A stretch of DNA of 64,000 bases from Nitrospira sp. (GTDB taxonomy: Bacteria; Nitrospirota; Nitrospiria; Nitrospirales; Nitrospiraceae), in assembly GCA_016873395.1 (NCBI GenBank), contig VGXG01000005.1, forward strand, positions 17,747 to 81,746, in the 5' to 3' direction. Below the pieces are notes generated by a model. That model did not search any database. It saw only the letters and a list, made by a program, of their open reading frames with translations, and had not been told where the DNA came from. The position numbers and the translations under genes were made by a program. This document shows positions 44,410-52,287 of this stretch, one piece after another. Within the stretch, counting starts at the first letter, position 1. Every line of letters starts with the position of its first letter.

Positions 44410-46202
44410 TAGTGGTCCAAGCCGTATGGAGGCAACGTCGTCAGACGGGGATCCTCCACCGGGCCTCCGACCGTGAAGTGATAGAGCGACTGGAAGGCCG
44501 TGCCGGCGAACCCGAACACCTGGTGGACAGGATCGTCGAAGAAGCACCCGATGCCCGTGGCCCGCAGGCCGGCTGCCTCGGCCTCCAAGTAGAGGACCTG
44601 CCCGATGACCCCGGTCTCCCAGAACAGCCGCCGATAGAACCAGGCTCCATGCTGGTGCAGGCTCGCCTCGAATTCCGCCACCATACCGAGGGAAAAGGCG
44701 CTTTCCCCCGCGATGTCTTGACCGCAACTGACCTGTGCGACGACCCGCCGCACATCCCCTTCCTGAAGCAAAAACAGCGGGAGCGTCGGAGGGCAGTCAG
44801 GCGGGATGACCCATGCGAACTGGCCGTGCATGGCCCGCCGAAGCACCTCCTTCTTTCCCTGGTTTCGAACCAGGACGTACAGTCCCGGCGGCAGTCCCTC
44901 TACGAGATGGACGAACAGGACCAGGTGCACGGCCGGCTCCCAGGGAATCGCATCCCACGGCATGGGTCGCAGCGGGACCGGCCGCTCGTCCTGCGCCATG
45001 ACGCGGCTCAGCATCGTGAAAAAACGCTGGGCCGAGATGCCGGTCTTTCCGTCAAAGGCCAGGGCGCTGCGCCGCTGCCGGATGATCCGTCCGGCCGAGG
45101 GGACAGGCTCCGCGTCTGCGCGGTGCCTGTCCCCGTGAGGAGTGATAGGTGATGGGTGATGAGTAGAAAAATCTGACGGCTCGACCGGAGAATCAATACA
45201 CCGGCGGCCAGCGCTCGATTTCCACGATGCCGTCACAACCTCATCAATAATGTCCCACGGCACAGGCTCGTCCCGACTGAGACGGTTCGCTTTCCCGTAC
45301 CATCTTACACTCGCAAGCCCTTGTGCCACGTTTTCATCCAGGAATAGCGGCACCTTCACAATCTTGTCACTCCTTACACCTGACGCCTCACGCCTTACGG
45401 CACCAGATGGCCAGACGACCGCCACGCAATCGGGATGTTCGCGCTCGGCTCCTTCGAAATCACCGGCCCGGTCCAGCCCCAGCAACTCGTGCAGCAGGTC
45501 GTCGCCGATATCTCCCAGAAGCATCATCCGCCAGCCCAACGCTGCCGCTGCGATGCGGGTCGCCCCGATGGCATGACCCGCGTCATGCTGGCAATAGCGG
45601 AAGGCTCGTTCGCCGTATTTCCAGGCCTCTCGCCAATGGACGGAGGAGAAGGCCACCAGGAAGGCTTGGGGCGGGAAGGGCTTCATGAGCTGCGCGAACC
45701 CATCTTTCGACCAGTCCGCTCGACGCTCCAGCCCATGTTCTTTCGGCGCATAGTGGTAGAGCCCGGGCGTTGAAGCCACGCCGGTAATCGCACCGATCAG
45801 CAGGTATCCCTCCGTGGGATGCAAGTTGCCGCTGGAAGGGTTGCTCCGCAAGGCCCATCGAACGTCCCCCGCCTGCTTCCAGGCCGTGATAGCCAGGGCA
45901 TATTCGAAGAAGCGGGACAGACTGTGCAGCGAGAGGACCTGGGTCGGGACCACGCCTGGACAATAGAGATCATCGTACAGCGGAGAAACCGGTTCCTCCC
46001 CTGACGCCAAAATCGGCAGGGGGATCAACGGTGCGCCATGATACCGACGGAAAGGATCCGGCTGGTTGGCCCAGTCCAAATAGCCCAGCGCCCGCGCAAA
46101 CCGATAGAAGTGGTGCTTGGTTTCTTCATGGTATCGGAACACGGCTGCCAGGGAGTCCATAGTTTCGGTCTGACCGGTCTCTGACTTCTTCATCGCGCTC
46201 AT
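44409..46202 (-). CDS. SagB-type nitroreductase with two flavin-fold halves
   Basis: 597 residues. The N-half contains the SagB/ThcOx motif RSNPSSGNLHPTEGYLL and FRYCQHDAGHAIGATRIAAAALGWRMMLL. The C-half starts RIIRQRRSALAFDGKTGISAQRFFTMLSRV and ends ETGVIGQVLYLEAEAAGLRATGIGCFFDD, a second nitroreductase-like unit. FMN-dependent oxidation is the family activity; SagB enzymes oxidise azolines in peptide natural products, but no cyclodehydratase or precursor peptide is near. Two segments (VRREASGVRSDKIV and FSTHHPSPITPH) are encoded by iterated-word islands and probably form surface loops. No good ribosome-binding site; the third codon after ATG is another ATG. Confidence 0.82.
   Translation of the reverse strand: MSAMKKSETGQTETMDSLAAVFRYHEETKHHFYRFARALGYLDWANQPDPFRRYHGAPLIPLPILASGEEPVSPLYDDLYCPGVVPTQVLSLHSLSRFFEYALAITAWKQAGDVRWALRSNPSSGNLHPTEGYLLIGAITGVASTPGLYHYAPKEHGLERRADWSKDGFAQLMKPFPPQAFLVAFSSVHWREAWKYGERAFRYCQHDAGHAIGATRIAAAALGWRMMLLGDIGDDLLHELLGLDRAGDFEGAEREHPDCVAVVWPSGAVRREASGVRSDKIVKVPLFLDENVAQGLASVRWYGKANRLSRDEPVPWDIIDEVVTASWKSSAGRRCIDSPVEPSDFSTHHPSPITPHGDRHRADAEPVPSAGRIIRQRRSALAFDGKTGISAQRFFTMLSRVMAQDERPVPLRPMPWDAIPWEPAVHLVLFVHLVEGLPPGLYVLVRNQGKKEVLRRAMHGQFAWVIPPDCPPTLPLFLLQEGDVRRVVAQVSCGQDIAGESAFSLGMVAEFEASLHQHGAWFYRRLFWETGVIGQVLYLEAEAAGLRATGIGCFFDDPVHQVFGFAGTAFQSLYHFTVGGPVEDPRLTTLPPYGLDH
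45135..45399. repeat. Iterated-word blocks J inside the SagB-type gene
   Basis: 45135-45162 is four exact 7-base units GTGANNN. 45366-45400 is five 7-base units TNACNCC-like. They are inverse complements 200 bases apart, both in coding sequence without disturbing the frame. Confidence 0.7.
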
Positions 46203-46390
46203 TCGATCGAACGCATCGGTTGTGCTGCCGTGCAGTCTACCTGCCCGATTGAGAGAAAGTAAACCGCGCGTCCTGTTCCCTATTCTCCCTCTTTCTCAGG
46301 ACGACAATTCAATTGACCGACGGACCGGCCACGGATATCCTTGAATGGGCTATCCTATTGCCGATCACCTTTATCTTTCAGAGACAGTCC

Positions 46391-46825
46391 ATGCGATTCG
46401 ACCCAGCGATTGCGGCCCACCAGTCTTTCACATCGGCGGAAAAGTCCTGCGAACTGGGTGATGACCTCGACGAGGCGCGCGAGGCAGAAGCCACGTTCTC
46501 CGCCACGGCTGGGGATGAAGCCAAGGCTGCGTATCGGACCTTGCAAGCGATTGGAGAACAGCATCCTGAGGCAACGTCGTTTCAGGAGTTTCTTATTTAC
46601 ATTACTTGGCAACAGGTGACGGAAGAGACGCTTCCGGTCTACTTTAGGAAAGGGCTCGACCTGTGCGACCGGTATCTGAAGGGCGCCAGGGAGGCCGCAC
46701 GAGACCAGATACAAGTCAACCAGATCCGAGAATTGAGGGCATCGTTCTGCCGAGGTCTGGGATTGGTGCATGAGGAAGAAGCCGAAGAAGAATACGACAG
46801 GGATGCCTTCAAAGGAGGAGATTAA
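46391..46825 (+). CDS. Uncharacterised acidic helical protein
   Basis: 144 residues, strongly acidic and helical, ending EEEAEEEYDRDAFKGGD. No Cys-motif, signal peptide or known domain. ATG 46391 chosen as the start; a TTG 78 bases upstream is possible, and no clear ribosome-binding site exists for either. Convergent with the cupin gene, 12 bases apart. Confidence 0.6.
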   Translation: MRFDPAIAAHQSFTSAEKSCELGDDLDEAREAEATFSATAGDEAKAAYRTLQAIGEQHPEATSFQEFLIYITWQQVTEETLPVYFRKGLDLCDRYLKGAREAARDQIQVNQIRELRASFCRGLGLVHEEEAEEEYDRDAFKGGD

Positions 46826-46837
46826 TGTCGGGGGTGC

Positions 46838-47188
46838 TCAAAGGCGACATCGGTTCTTGGAGGGGATCACGCAGACGAACCGGACCATCATGCCTGAGTC
46901 TGCCACAAAACAATGTTGCTCGTTCGGGGCGATGTAGACGGCATCGCCTGCTTTGAAAGGGTATTCCTTTCCTTCCGTCACCACCCTGCCTGTCCCGTCC
47001 AGAATGAACACCTCATGCTCCCACTCGTGGGCATGAAACGGGGTGCCGGCCCCAGGCTGCACGTCGAAAACCCGCAGGGAAAAGTTCGGGGCTCCGTCCC
47101 GCTCCGTGATCATCTCGCGTAACTGGACCCCTTCCGGGACCCCCTCATACGTCCCTGGCGTAACTTCGCTGTAGCGCTTGATGATCAT
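46838..47188 (-). CDS. Single-domain cupin protein
   Basis: 116 residues, one cupin barrel. Motif 1: GAGTPFHAHEWEHEVFILDGTGRV (His-x-His and Glu metal ligands). Motif 2: PFKAGDAVYIAPNEQHCFVADSG (His ligand). Binds a divalent metal; may be an isomerase, dioxygenase or sensor. GAGGGGAG before the ATG. Confidence 0.88.
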   Translation of the reverse strand: MIIKRYSEVTPGTYEGVPEGVQLREMITERDGAPNFSLRVFDVQPGAGTPFHAHEWEHEVFILDGTGRVVTEGKEYPFKAGDAVYIAPNEQHCFVADSGMMVRFVCVIPSKNRCRL

Positions 47189-47238
47189 GGCGGTCTCCCC
47201 TCTGGATTTTGCACCAGGCCCGTCTTATCCTACGCCTC

Positions 47239-48015
47239 ATGTCGGACGACGACAAGCATAAGGCGCGAATCTTCTTGCATCGGGGCGATCTGGCGCAGGC
47301 CCGGTTCTGGTATGAACAGGCCGTGAAGGATGACCGTGAGACAGGGACTTCCAGAACGCTCTCGGACGCGTTGGGAAATCTTGGGAATGTCTACGCGATG
47401 ATGGGCGACTCAGTTCAGGCGGAGCAGTGCTACCGCGAGGTCCTGGCCCTCCAGCGCAACCAACCGGACCAGCGGGCCACCGGCCAGACGCTGGTGAATC
47501 TCGGTAACGTGCAGGCCGAGGCAGGACGTCATGAGCCGGCCCGTTCCTATTACCTGGAAGCCCTCGACCTCTTGACGCCGCTTCAGGACCATCGTGCGCT
47601 CGGCGTCCTCTACTCCAACCTGGCGCTCCAGGATGCAGCCCTCGGGCGAACCGAAGAAGCCATCGCCTACTTTCAGAAAGCGCTCGAGTCACACCGGATT
47701 GTCGGGGACGAAGAGGGGCTTGCCGTCACCTACGGCCAACTCGGCAACACCTTCCTGGCTTCAGGACAGACCGACCGGGCCGAGAAATGTCTGAATAACG
47801 CCTCGGAGCATTTCATCAAGCTGGGCAATGAGCCAGGCGAGGCGTCGGTCCTCCGCCTGTTGGCCGATCTCTACGAGCGGACCGGAAATCGACTTTCGGC
47901 GATCCGCTGCCTGGAACGGGTCGTTTCCATCAATAGCCGTTACAAGCTTTCCCGGGCACACGGAGACTTGGAACGTCTGACCCGCCTGCGAGAGGAAGCA
48001 GCAGACCCATCCTGA
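47239..48015 (+). CDS. TPR-repeat protein
   Basis: 258 residues comprising about six tetratricopeptide repeats (ALGNLGNVYAMMGDSVQAEQCYREVLAL; TLVNLGNVQAEAGRHEPARSYYLEALDL; LYSNLALQDAALGRTEEAIAYFQKALES; TYGQLGNTFLASGQTDRAEKCLNNASEH; LRLLADLYERTGNRLSAIRCLERVV). No signal peptide, so a cytoplasmic scaffold. Start at MSDDDKHKAR; ten upstream residues are possible from TTG. Divergent from the cupin gene. Confidence 0.85.
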   Translation: MSDDDKHKARIFLHRGDLAQARFWYEQAVKDDRETGTSRTLSDALGNLGNVYAMMGDSVQAEQCYREVLALQRNQPDQRATGQTLVNLGNVQAEAGRHEPARSYYLEALDLLTPLQDHRALGVLYSNLALQDAALGRTEEAIAYFQKALESHRIVGDEEGLAVTYGQLGNTFLASGQTDRAEKCLNNASEHFIKLGNEPGEASVLRLLADLYERTGNRLSAIRCLERVVSINSRYKLSRAHGDLERLTRLREEAADPS

Positions 48016-48026
48016 CCAACCTATGG

Positions 48027-48206
48027 TAAGATGCCGCCCCGACTAGAGGAGAACGCAGGTAATAGGGCGAGCGTGACAACGGTCTGATCAAGGAGTTCGA
48101 CCTCGATCTTCAGTTCAACATACATTATAATATTTAATAATACGCTAATATTTTAATATCTTATGAAGATAACATAAAGACATGACTTCATTATATTCTC
48201 GACGGG
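48027..48206. other. Gene-free spacer with orphan promoter and AT-rich block
   Basis: An extended -10 (TGGTAAGAT, box at 48027-48032) is followed by AGAGGAGAA, a ribosome-binding-like sequence with no open frame after it. From about 48116 to 48205 the sequence is overwhelmingly A and T (for example TAATATTTAATAATAC), unlike any other part of this GC-rich window. No gene, repeat or terminator recognised. Confidence 0.6.
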
Positions 48207-48246
48207 GAAAGCTATCGATCAATCCATTGCCGTCGCCATTGTTCCG

Positions 48247-49356
48247 GTGGCCATGGCCCTAATCTGGTGCTCGATCTCCGGGCACGGCTTCGGGCATGCA
48301 GCCCAAGTGGTGCCGGTCTTGAACGAGTTGGGCCGGCTTGTTCCCGACTTGACGGTTCTCTTTCGAACGACTGTCCCACCACAATTCTTTGATGGCCGCC
48401 TGGAAATCCCTTGGGAGTTGAGTCAGGCTCAGCAGGATGTCGGCTGCATTCAACGGGGTCCCCTCCATATCGATGTTCCTGCCACCTGGGCCGAGCATGA
48501 ACGGTTCCATAGTCATTGGCCCGCCAGGGTCGATGAGGAAACTCTGGCCATCCGCTCAAAAAGACCAGACCTGGTCTTGTCCGACATTTCCTACCTGGCC
48601 GTCGAAGCAGGCGCCCAAGCAGGGGTACCGACCGTCGGCCTCTGCAACCTGTCCTGGGACCTCGTGTTGGAGCCGTTCGTGGATCATGGCAGCCCAAACC
48701 AGGCTGCCATCCTGGGCCTTATCCGACAGGCCTATGCCAAGGTTGATCTGATGGTCCGACTGTCGCCGGGCTTGCCGATGAACACGTTCCGGAAGGTCCT
48801 CGACGTCGGTCCTGTCGCGCGGCTTCTGCCGGCGGCTTCCCTGCAGGTTAGGAACTTGCTCGCTGCCGAGCGGGAGGAGATCGTTGTCCTTGTTGGATTC
48901 GGAGGGGTCCCGATGGAAGAGCTGCCCTTCCTCAGTTTAGAGGGTATGGCCGGATACCGCTTCATCTTCAGCGGGTCGGTTCCTGCAGGCCTCAAGCGAG
49001 TGCATCCCCTTTCTCAGTTCCCCGTCTCCTTCGGATCGCTCCTGGCCTCCACTGACTTGCTCGTGACCAAACCCGGCTATAACATGATCGTTGAAGCCGT
49101 TGCCCAGCAGAAGCCGGTCGTGTACGTCCGGCGGCACAACTTCGCGGATGAGGCACGCCTTGTCGAGTATCTCCACCAGTACGGCCGTGGAGTTGAACTG
49201 TTCGCAGCGGACTTTTCTGTAGGCAAGTGGCTTGATGCCATCGAGGCTGCCCTGGCGTTACCCCAGCCAATCACACCGCCTCCCCCTCCCACTGGTGCGG
49301 CGGAAGCGGCGTCGATCCTAGCCGGCTACCTAAACAGGCGAGAGGCACGGGGCTAG
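48247..49356 (+). CDS. GT-B glycosyltransferase-like protein
   Basis: 369 residues, MurG/UDP-glycosyltransferase-like fold. The N-domain starts LIWCSISGHGFGHAAQVVPVLNELGRLVPD, the typical nucleotide-sugar Gly-rich/His loop. The C-domain has VVLVGFGGVPMEEL and LLASTDLLVTKPGYNMIVEAVAQQKPVVYVRR, the donor-binding Gly-Tyr-Asn region. Similar proteins are annotated as hypothetical glycosyltransferases or galactokinase-associated. GTG 48247 or ATG 48253 could be the start. The last ten residues (LNRREARG) are encoded by iterated-word island L. Preceded by an AT-rich block. Confidence 0.78.
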   Translation: MAMALIWCSISGHGFGHAAQVVPVLNELGRLVPDLTVLFRTTVPPQFFDGRLEIPWELSQAQQDVGCIQRGPLHIDVPATWAEHERFHSHWPARVDEETLAIRSKRPDLVLSDISYLAVEAGAQAGVPTVGLCNLSWDLVLEPFVDHGSPNQAAILGLIRQAYAKVDLMVRLSPGLPMNTFRKVLDVGPVARLLPAASLQVRNLLAAEREEIVVLVGFGGVPMEELPFLSLEGMAGYRFIFSGSVPAGLKRVHPLSQFPVSFGSLLASTDLLVTKPGYNMIVEAVAQQKPVVYVRRHNFADEARLVEYLHQYGRGVELFAADFSVGKWLDAIEAALALPQPITPPPPPTGAAEAASILAGYLNRREARG

Positions 49357-49412
49357 CGGCGAGAGGGCAGAGAGTACGCTTTCCTCTCGCCCATTGCCTC
49401 TAGCCACGTGCC
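49337..49412. repeat. Iterated-word island L, period 7, overlapping a gene end
   Basis: GGC begins 7-base units at 49337, 49344, 49351 and 49358. Right: GCC ends units at 49391, 49398, 49405 and 49412, an exact 7-base period. Inverse complements. The left block includes the glycosyltransferase stop codon. Confidence 0.7.
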
Positions 49413-49424
49413 CTTGTCAGGATT

Positions 49425-49823
49425 TCACATGGTCGTAACGATGTCTTTCTTCATGGGACCAAGCGCGCCCAGCAGCTCATTTTTCTCCCGCTCGGGCACC
49501 TTGAACTTGTTCAATGTCGCCACCAGATCGCCGACCAAGGCATCAAACTGCTCGCTAGTGATCGCCAGGCCGGCGTGGGTCGTTTTCATATCGCGACCCG
49601 TGTATGTGCAGGGCCCACCGCTGGCCTCACAGATTTGCTCGACCAACAGGGCTTTTAATCGGGGGATGTTGGCGTTGGCGAACTTGCCGTTGATACGACT
49701 GTCGACCGCGACCCGATTCACGAAATCATTCACGACAGCCGTGATCGCCTCTTTCTTGCCAAGCCGCTCATAGAGGGACGGCTGCGTCGCCTGTCCCATC
49801 CCACCGGAACCGGAGGCAGCCAT
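49425..49823 (-). CDS. Truncated haemoglobin, group I
   Basis: 132 residues: SLYERLGKKEAITAVVNDFVNRVAVDSRINGKFANANIPRLKALLVEQICEASGGPCTYTGRDMKTTHAGLAITSEQFDALVGDL matches the 2-over-2 globin fold, with the proximal His in MKTTHAGL. Binds O2 or NO; the likely role is NO detoxification or oxygen sensing. No signal peptide. Its start codon overlaps the beginning of the remnant gene on the other strand by two bases. Confidence 0.9.
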   Translation of the reverse strand: MAASGSGGMGQATQPSLYERLGKKEAITAVVNDFVNRVAVDSRINGKFANANIPRLKALLVEQICEASGGPCTYTGRDMKTTHAGLAITSEQFDALVGDLVATLNKFKVPEREKNELLGALGPMKKDIVTTM

Positions 49824-49828
49824 GTCAC

Positions 49829-50347
49829 TGGCGCGAACGGGCGCCGCTCCTCTGGTTCTACGAACTCGATCAAATAGCGCGTCTCGTGGAAGCCGCCGGC
49901 GAGTGGCCGCAGGTGATGGCTCTCGCCCAGCAATCAGGCCAGACGTTCCTGGTCGCTCAGGTCGCAGAAGACCTCCGCAGTCTTTTCTTCACCCCGATCC
50001 CGGCGCCCAGTCCTTCGCAGCTCGTCCGACACGGCAAAGCGCAACCAGGACAATCCCTGTCCCAATGGATTGCGGGACGGTCCGAGCAATTGCTGGCCGG
50101 CGAATGCCGCCTTAGAGGCCGAGAGCAATTCGCGCTCCTGGTGAGGCTCCCGGATTGGCGGGCCAAGCTATGTTACGCCTCTGCCCTTCTGTTCCCGACG
50201 CCGGACTTCATGCGCTCCCGCTACGGACCGGCCGGCCGGGGTACATTGAGCTTCCGGTACCTGGCTCGACTCCTGCGCCTTTTCTGGGAAGGGCTCCAGT
50301 GGCTGGCCAGCTTGTTGACCTTACCGAGCAGGCCGCGTCACAACTAA
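49829..50347 (+). pseudogene. C-terminal remnant of a nucleotidyltransferase-family protein
   Basis: In one frame: HWREREPAPLLWFYELDQIARLVEAAGEWPQVMALAQQSG ... YASALLFPTPDFMRSRYG ... RLLRLFWEGLQWLA. The WFYELDQIARL and FPTPDFMRSRYG segments are those of the C-terminal half of NTP_transf_5-type proteins, which normally have about 200 further residues upstream. No ATG stands at the start, the frame just runs out of homology at about 49825, and the haemoglobin gene begins there. So the 5' half has been lost. A GTG at 49886 could still start a short product. Confidence 0.55.
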
Positions 50348-50471
50348 TAACTGCCCGTCCGAGGCCTTAGAAAACCCTACCAAGCCGTTAACCGAACGTC
50401 TATCCGCTCGCTGCCGCTAGCTGCGCACCCATCCACCCCATCTTGCCATTGTTTGTCCGACACACATCCTT

Positions 50472-50501
50472 TTGCCTGTCCCCGCCGTAGAGTGGTATGA
50501 T
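50472..50501 (+). promoter_or_regulatory. Promoter of the ECF sigma operon
   Basis: TTGCCT (50472-50477), 18-base spacer, TATGAT (50496-50501) with an extended TGG. The upstream ATG options of the sigma gene fall inside the -10 box, which supports the later start at 50551. Confidence 0.5.
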
Positions 50502-50550
50502 GCGCCTCGCGCACACCCTCTATTGGAGCACTTGTCCCGGTACGAGGCGC

Positions 50551-51144
50551 ATGAACCCCCGACCCCGGCAGTCCTCTTCACCCATCGATCCCGCGCTGAT
50601 CGCCAGAGTGGCCAAAGGGGATCAGCAGGCATTCGGCCAGCTCTACGACCTGTCCAGCACGCTCTTGTTCACGCTCACGCTGAGAATCCTGGGTGACCGA
50701 GACGAGGCGGCCGACCTGCTGCAAGAGATTTTTCTGGAAGTGTGGCGGAAAGGGGTCCGCTACGATGTGGGGCGCGGCACCCCGACGGCATGGCTGGTCA
50801 CCGTGACCAGGAGCCGGGCTATCGACCGGCTGCGCTCCCGCACGTCGAAGGGGTATGGCGTAACCGACAGTATCGGCGACACGGGCGCTACGGAATTGCC
50901 CGATCATACGCCGGGACCATTTGAAATCAACGCCGATCTGGAACAACGGGCCCTGGTGAAGAAGGCCTTCGCGGAGCTGCCGGAGGCCCAACAACAAGCC
51001 CTGGAACTGGCCTACTATGAAGGGCTCTCGCACCAGGAGATCGCCTCTCGGCTCAACCAGCCGTTGGGCACGATCAAGACCCGCATCAAGCTCGGCATGA
51101 GCAAGCTCAAGGACCTGTTGCGTCCCTGCTGGGAACAGGCATAG
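50551..51144 (+). CDS. ECF sigma factor (SigK-like)
   Basis: 197 residues. Region 2: DQQAFGQLYDLSSTLLFTLTLRILGDRDEAADLLQEIFLEVWRKGVRYDVGRGTPTAWLVTVTRSRAIDRLRSR. Region 4: LEQRALVKKAFAELPEAQQQALELAYYEGLSHQEIASRLNQPLGTIKTRIKLGMSKLKDLL, with the helix-turn-helix. It is two bases before the cognate anti-sigma gene. Directs RNA polymerase to stress genes. Confidence 0.92.
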   Translation: MNPRPRQSSSPIDPALIARVAKGDQQAFGQLYDLSSTLLFTLTLRILGDRDEAADLLQEIFLEVWRKGVRYDVGRGTPTAWLVTVTRSRAIDRLRSRTSKGYGVTDSIGDTGATELPDHTPGPFEINADLEQRALVKKAFAELPEAQQQALELAYYEGLSHQEIASRLNQPLGTIKTRIKLGMSKLKDLLRPCWEQA

Positions 51145-51146
51145 TC

Positions 51147-52163
51147 ATGGAACACGAACAACTCGAAGAGATCCTTCCGCTGTACGTGGTCGGCGCGCTG
51201 GATCGCCAGGAACGCCAGGCGCTGGATGCGCATCTCCTGAGCGGATGCCCCACTTGCCCGGCCGCGCTCAAGGAATACCATGCGGCGGCCGGCCTCCTTC
51301 CCTATGCCTTGCCCCCGAATGCGCCGCCGGCTGAGTTGAAGGCCAAGCTGCTGGAGACAATCCGTGCGGCTGCCTCGGAGCCGGATGCCACACAAGCAGC
51401 GCGGCTTCCCCGCCTGAAACCAGGCGCCTGGCTCCAGCATGTCATCCCGCCTCCTCCCTCCTGGATCCCCTACCCGGCCACCGCGCTGGTCGCACTGCTG
51501 CTGCTGGCCGGGTCCTGGTTCTACGTCCTGTCCATCCGATCGCAGGTCACAACGGAAACAGACCAGCGCCAGCGGATGGAAACGGCCCTGCACGGCGAAA
51601 CAACCCGCATCGCCGCACTGCAAACGCAGGTGACGGAACAGGAACAGTTGTTGGTCAGGCTCCGTGACGAAGTGGCCAGCCGGATCGACAGCCTGGCCGA
51701 ATTGGAGCGCATCCTTGCCGACCGGGAAGGGGAACTCGCGCAGTTGCGCCAGCAGTTGGCCCAGCGCGAGCAAGGAGCCAGCAGCCTGCGCAAAGCCCTG
51801 GCCCAGCGCGACGAGATGCTGACGTTCCTGCGCTCCCCCACCGTGCAGGTCGTCTCACTAGCCGGGTCAGACATGGCCAAGTCGGCCGGCGCATTGCTGC
51901 TCTACGAGGCCGAGAGCAAACAAGCGTTCTTCTATGCCTTCAATATGCCGCCGCTTCCGGCCGGCAAGACCTATCAACTCTGGGCCATTGTGGACAAGCC
52001 CGTCAATGCCGGAATCTTCAGCACTGACGCCGGCCATAAGGGCCGCCTCATCATTCGAACGATGCCTGATCCCGCCAAGGTGGCTAAGTTCGCCGTCAGC
52101 CTCGAGCCGGAAGGCGGCCGTCCCCAGCCGACCGGGGAGATATATCTGGCAGGCCAGCTTTGA
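51147..52163 (+). CDS. RskA-type anti-sigma factor with coiled coil
   Basis: 338 residues. N-terminal zinc anti-sigma domain with H29 and C34xxC37 (AHLLSGCPTC). One transmembrane segment at about 109-130. The periplasmic part begins with a long coiled coil (about 131-220, ALQTQVTEQEQLLVRLRDEVASRIDSLAELERIL) and ends in the RskA domain (VQVVSLAGSDMAKSAGALLLYEAESKQAFFYAFNMPPLPAGKTYQLWAIV). The coiled coil is longer than in most RskA proteins. Sequesters the ECF sigma factor until intramembrane proteolysis. Confidence 0.9.
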   Translation: MEHEQLEEILPLYVVGALDRQERQALDAHLLSGCPTCPAALKEYHAAAGLLPYALPPNAPPAELKAKLLETIRAAASEPDATQAARLPRLKPGAWLQHVIPPPPSWIPYPATALVALLLLAGSWFYVLSIRSQVTTETDQRQRMETALHGETTRIAALQTQVTEQEQLLVRLRDEVASRIDSLAELERILADREGELAQLRQQLAQREQGASSLRKALAQRDEMLTFLRSPTVQVVSLAGSDMAKSAGALLLYEAESKQAFFYAFNMPPLPAGKTYQLWAIVDKPVNAGIFSTDAGHKGRLIIRTMPDPAKVAKFAVSLEPEGGRPQPTGEIYLAGQL

Positions 52164-52209
52164 TCCACCCTCGCCTCACAGAATTAACCCGGCCTTAACG
52201 GATTTGTTC

Positions 52210-52238
52210 TTGACAGTCCCATCCAGCACGATTACAAG
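52210..52238 (+). promoter_or_regulatory. Promoter upstream of the exported protein gene
   Basis: TTGACA (52210-52215), 17-base spacer, TACAAG (52233-52238), about 50 bases before ATG 52288. This argues against simple read-through from the sigma operon. Confidence 0.55.
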
Positions 52239-52287
52239 TGCCAGACTTCTATAGTTGGCTCACTCACAAGCGCCGCGCACAACCGCC

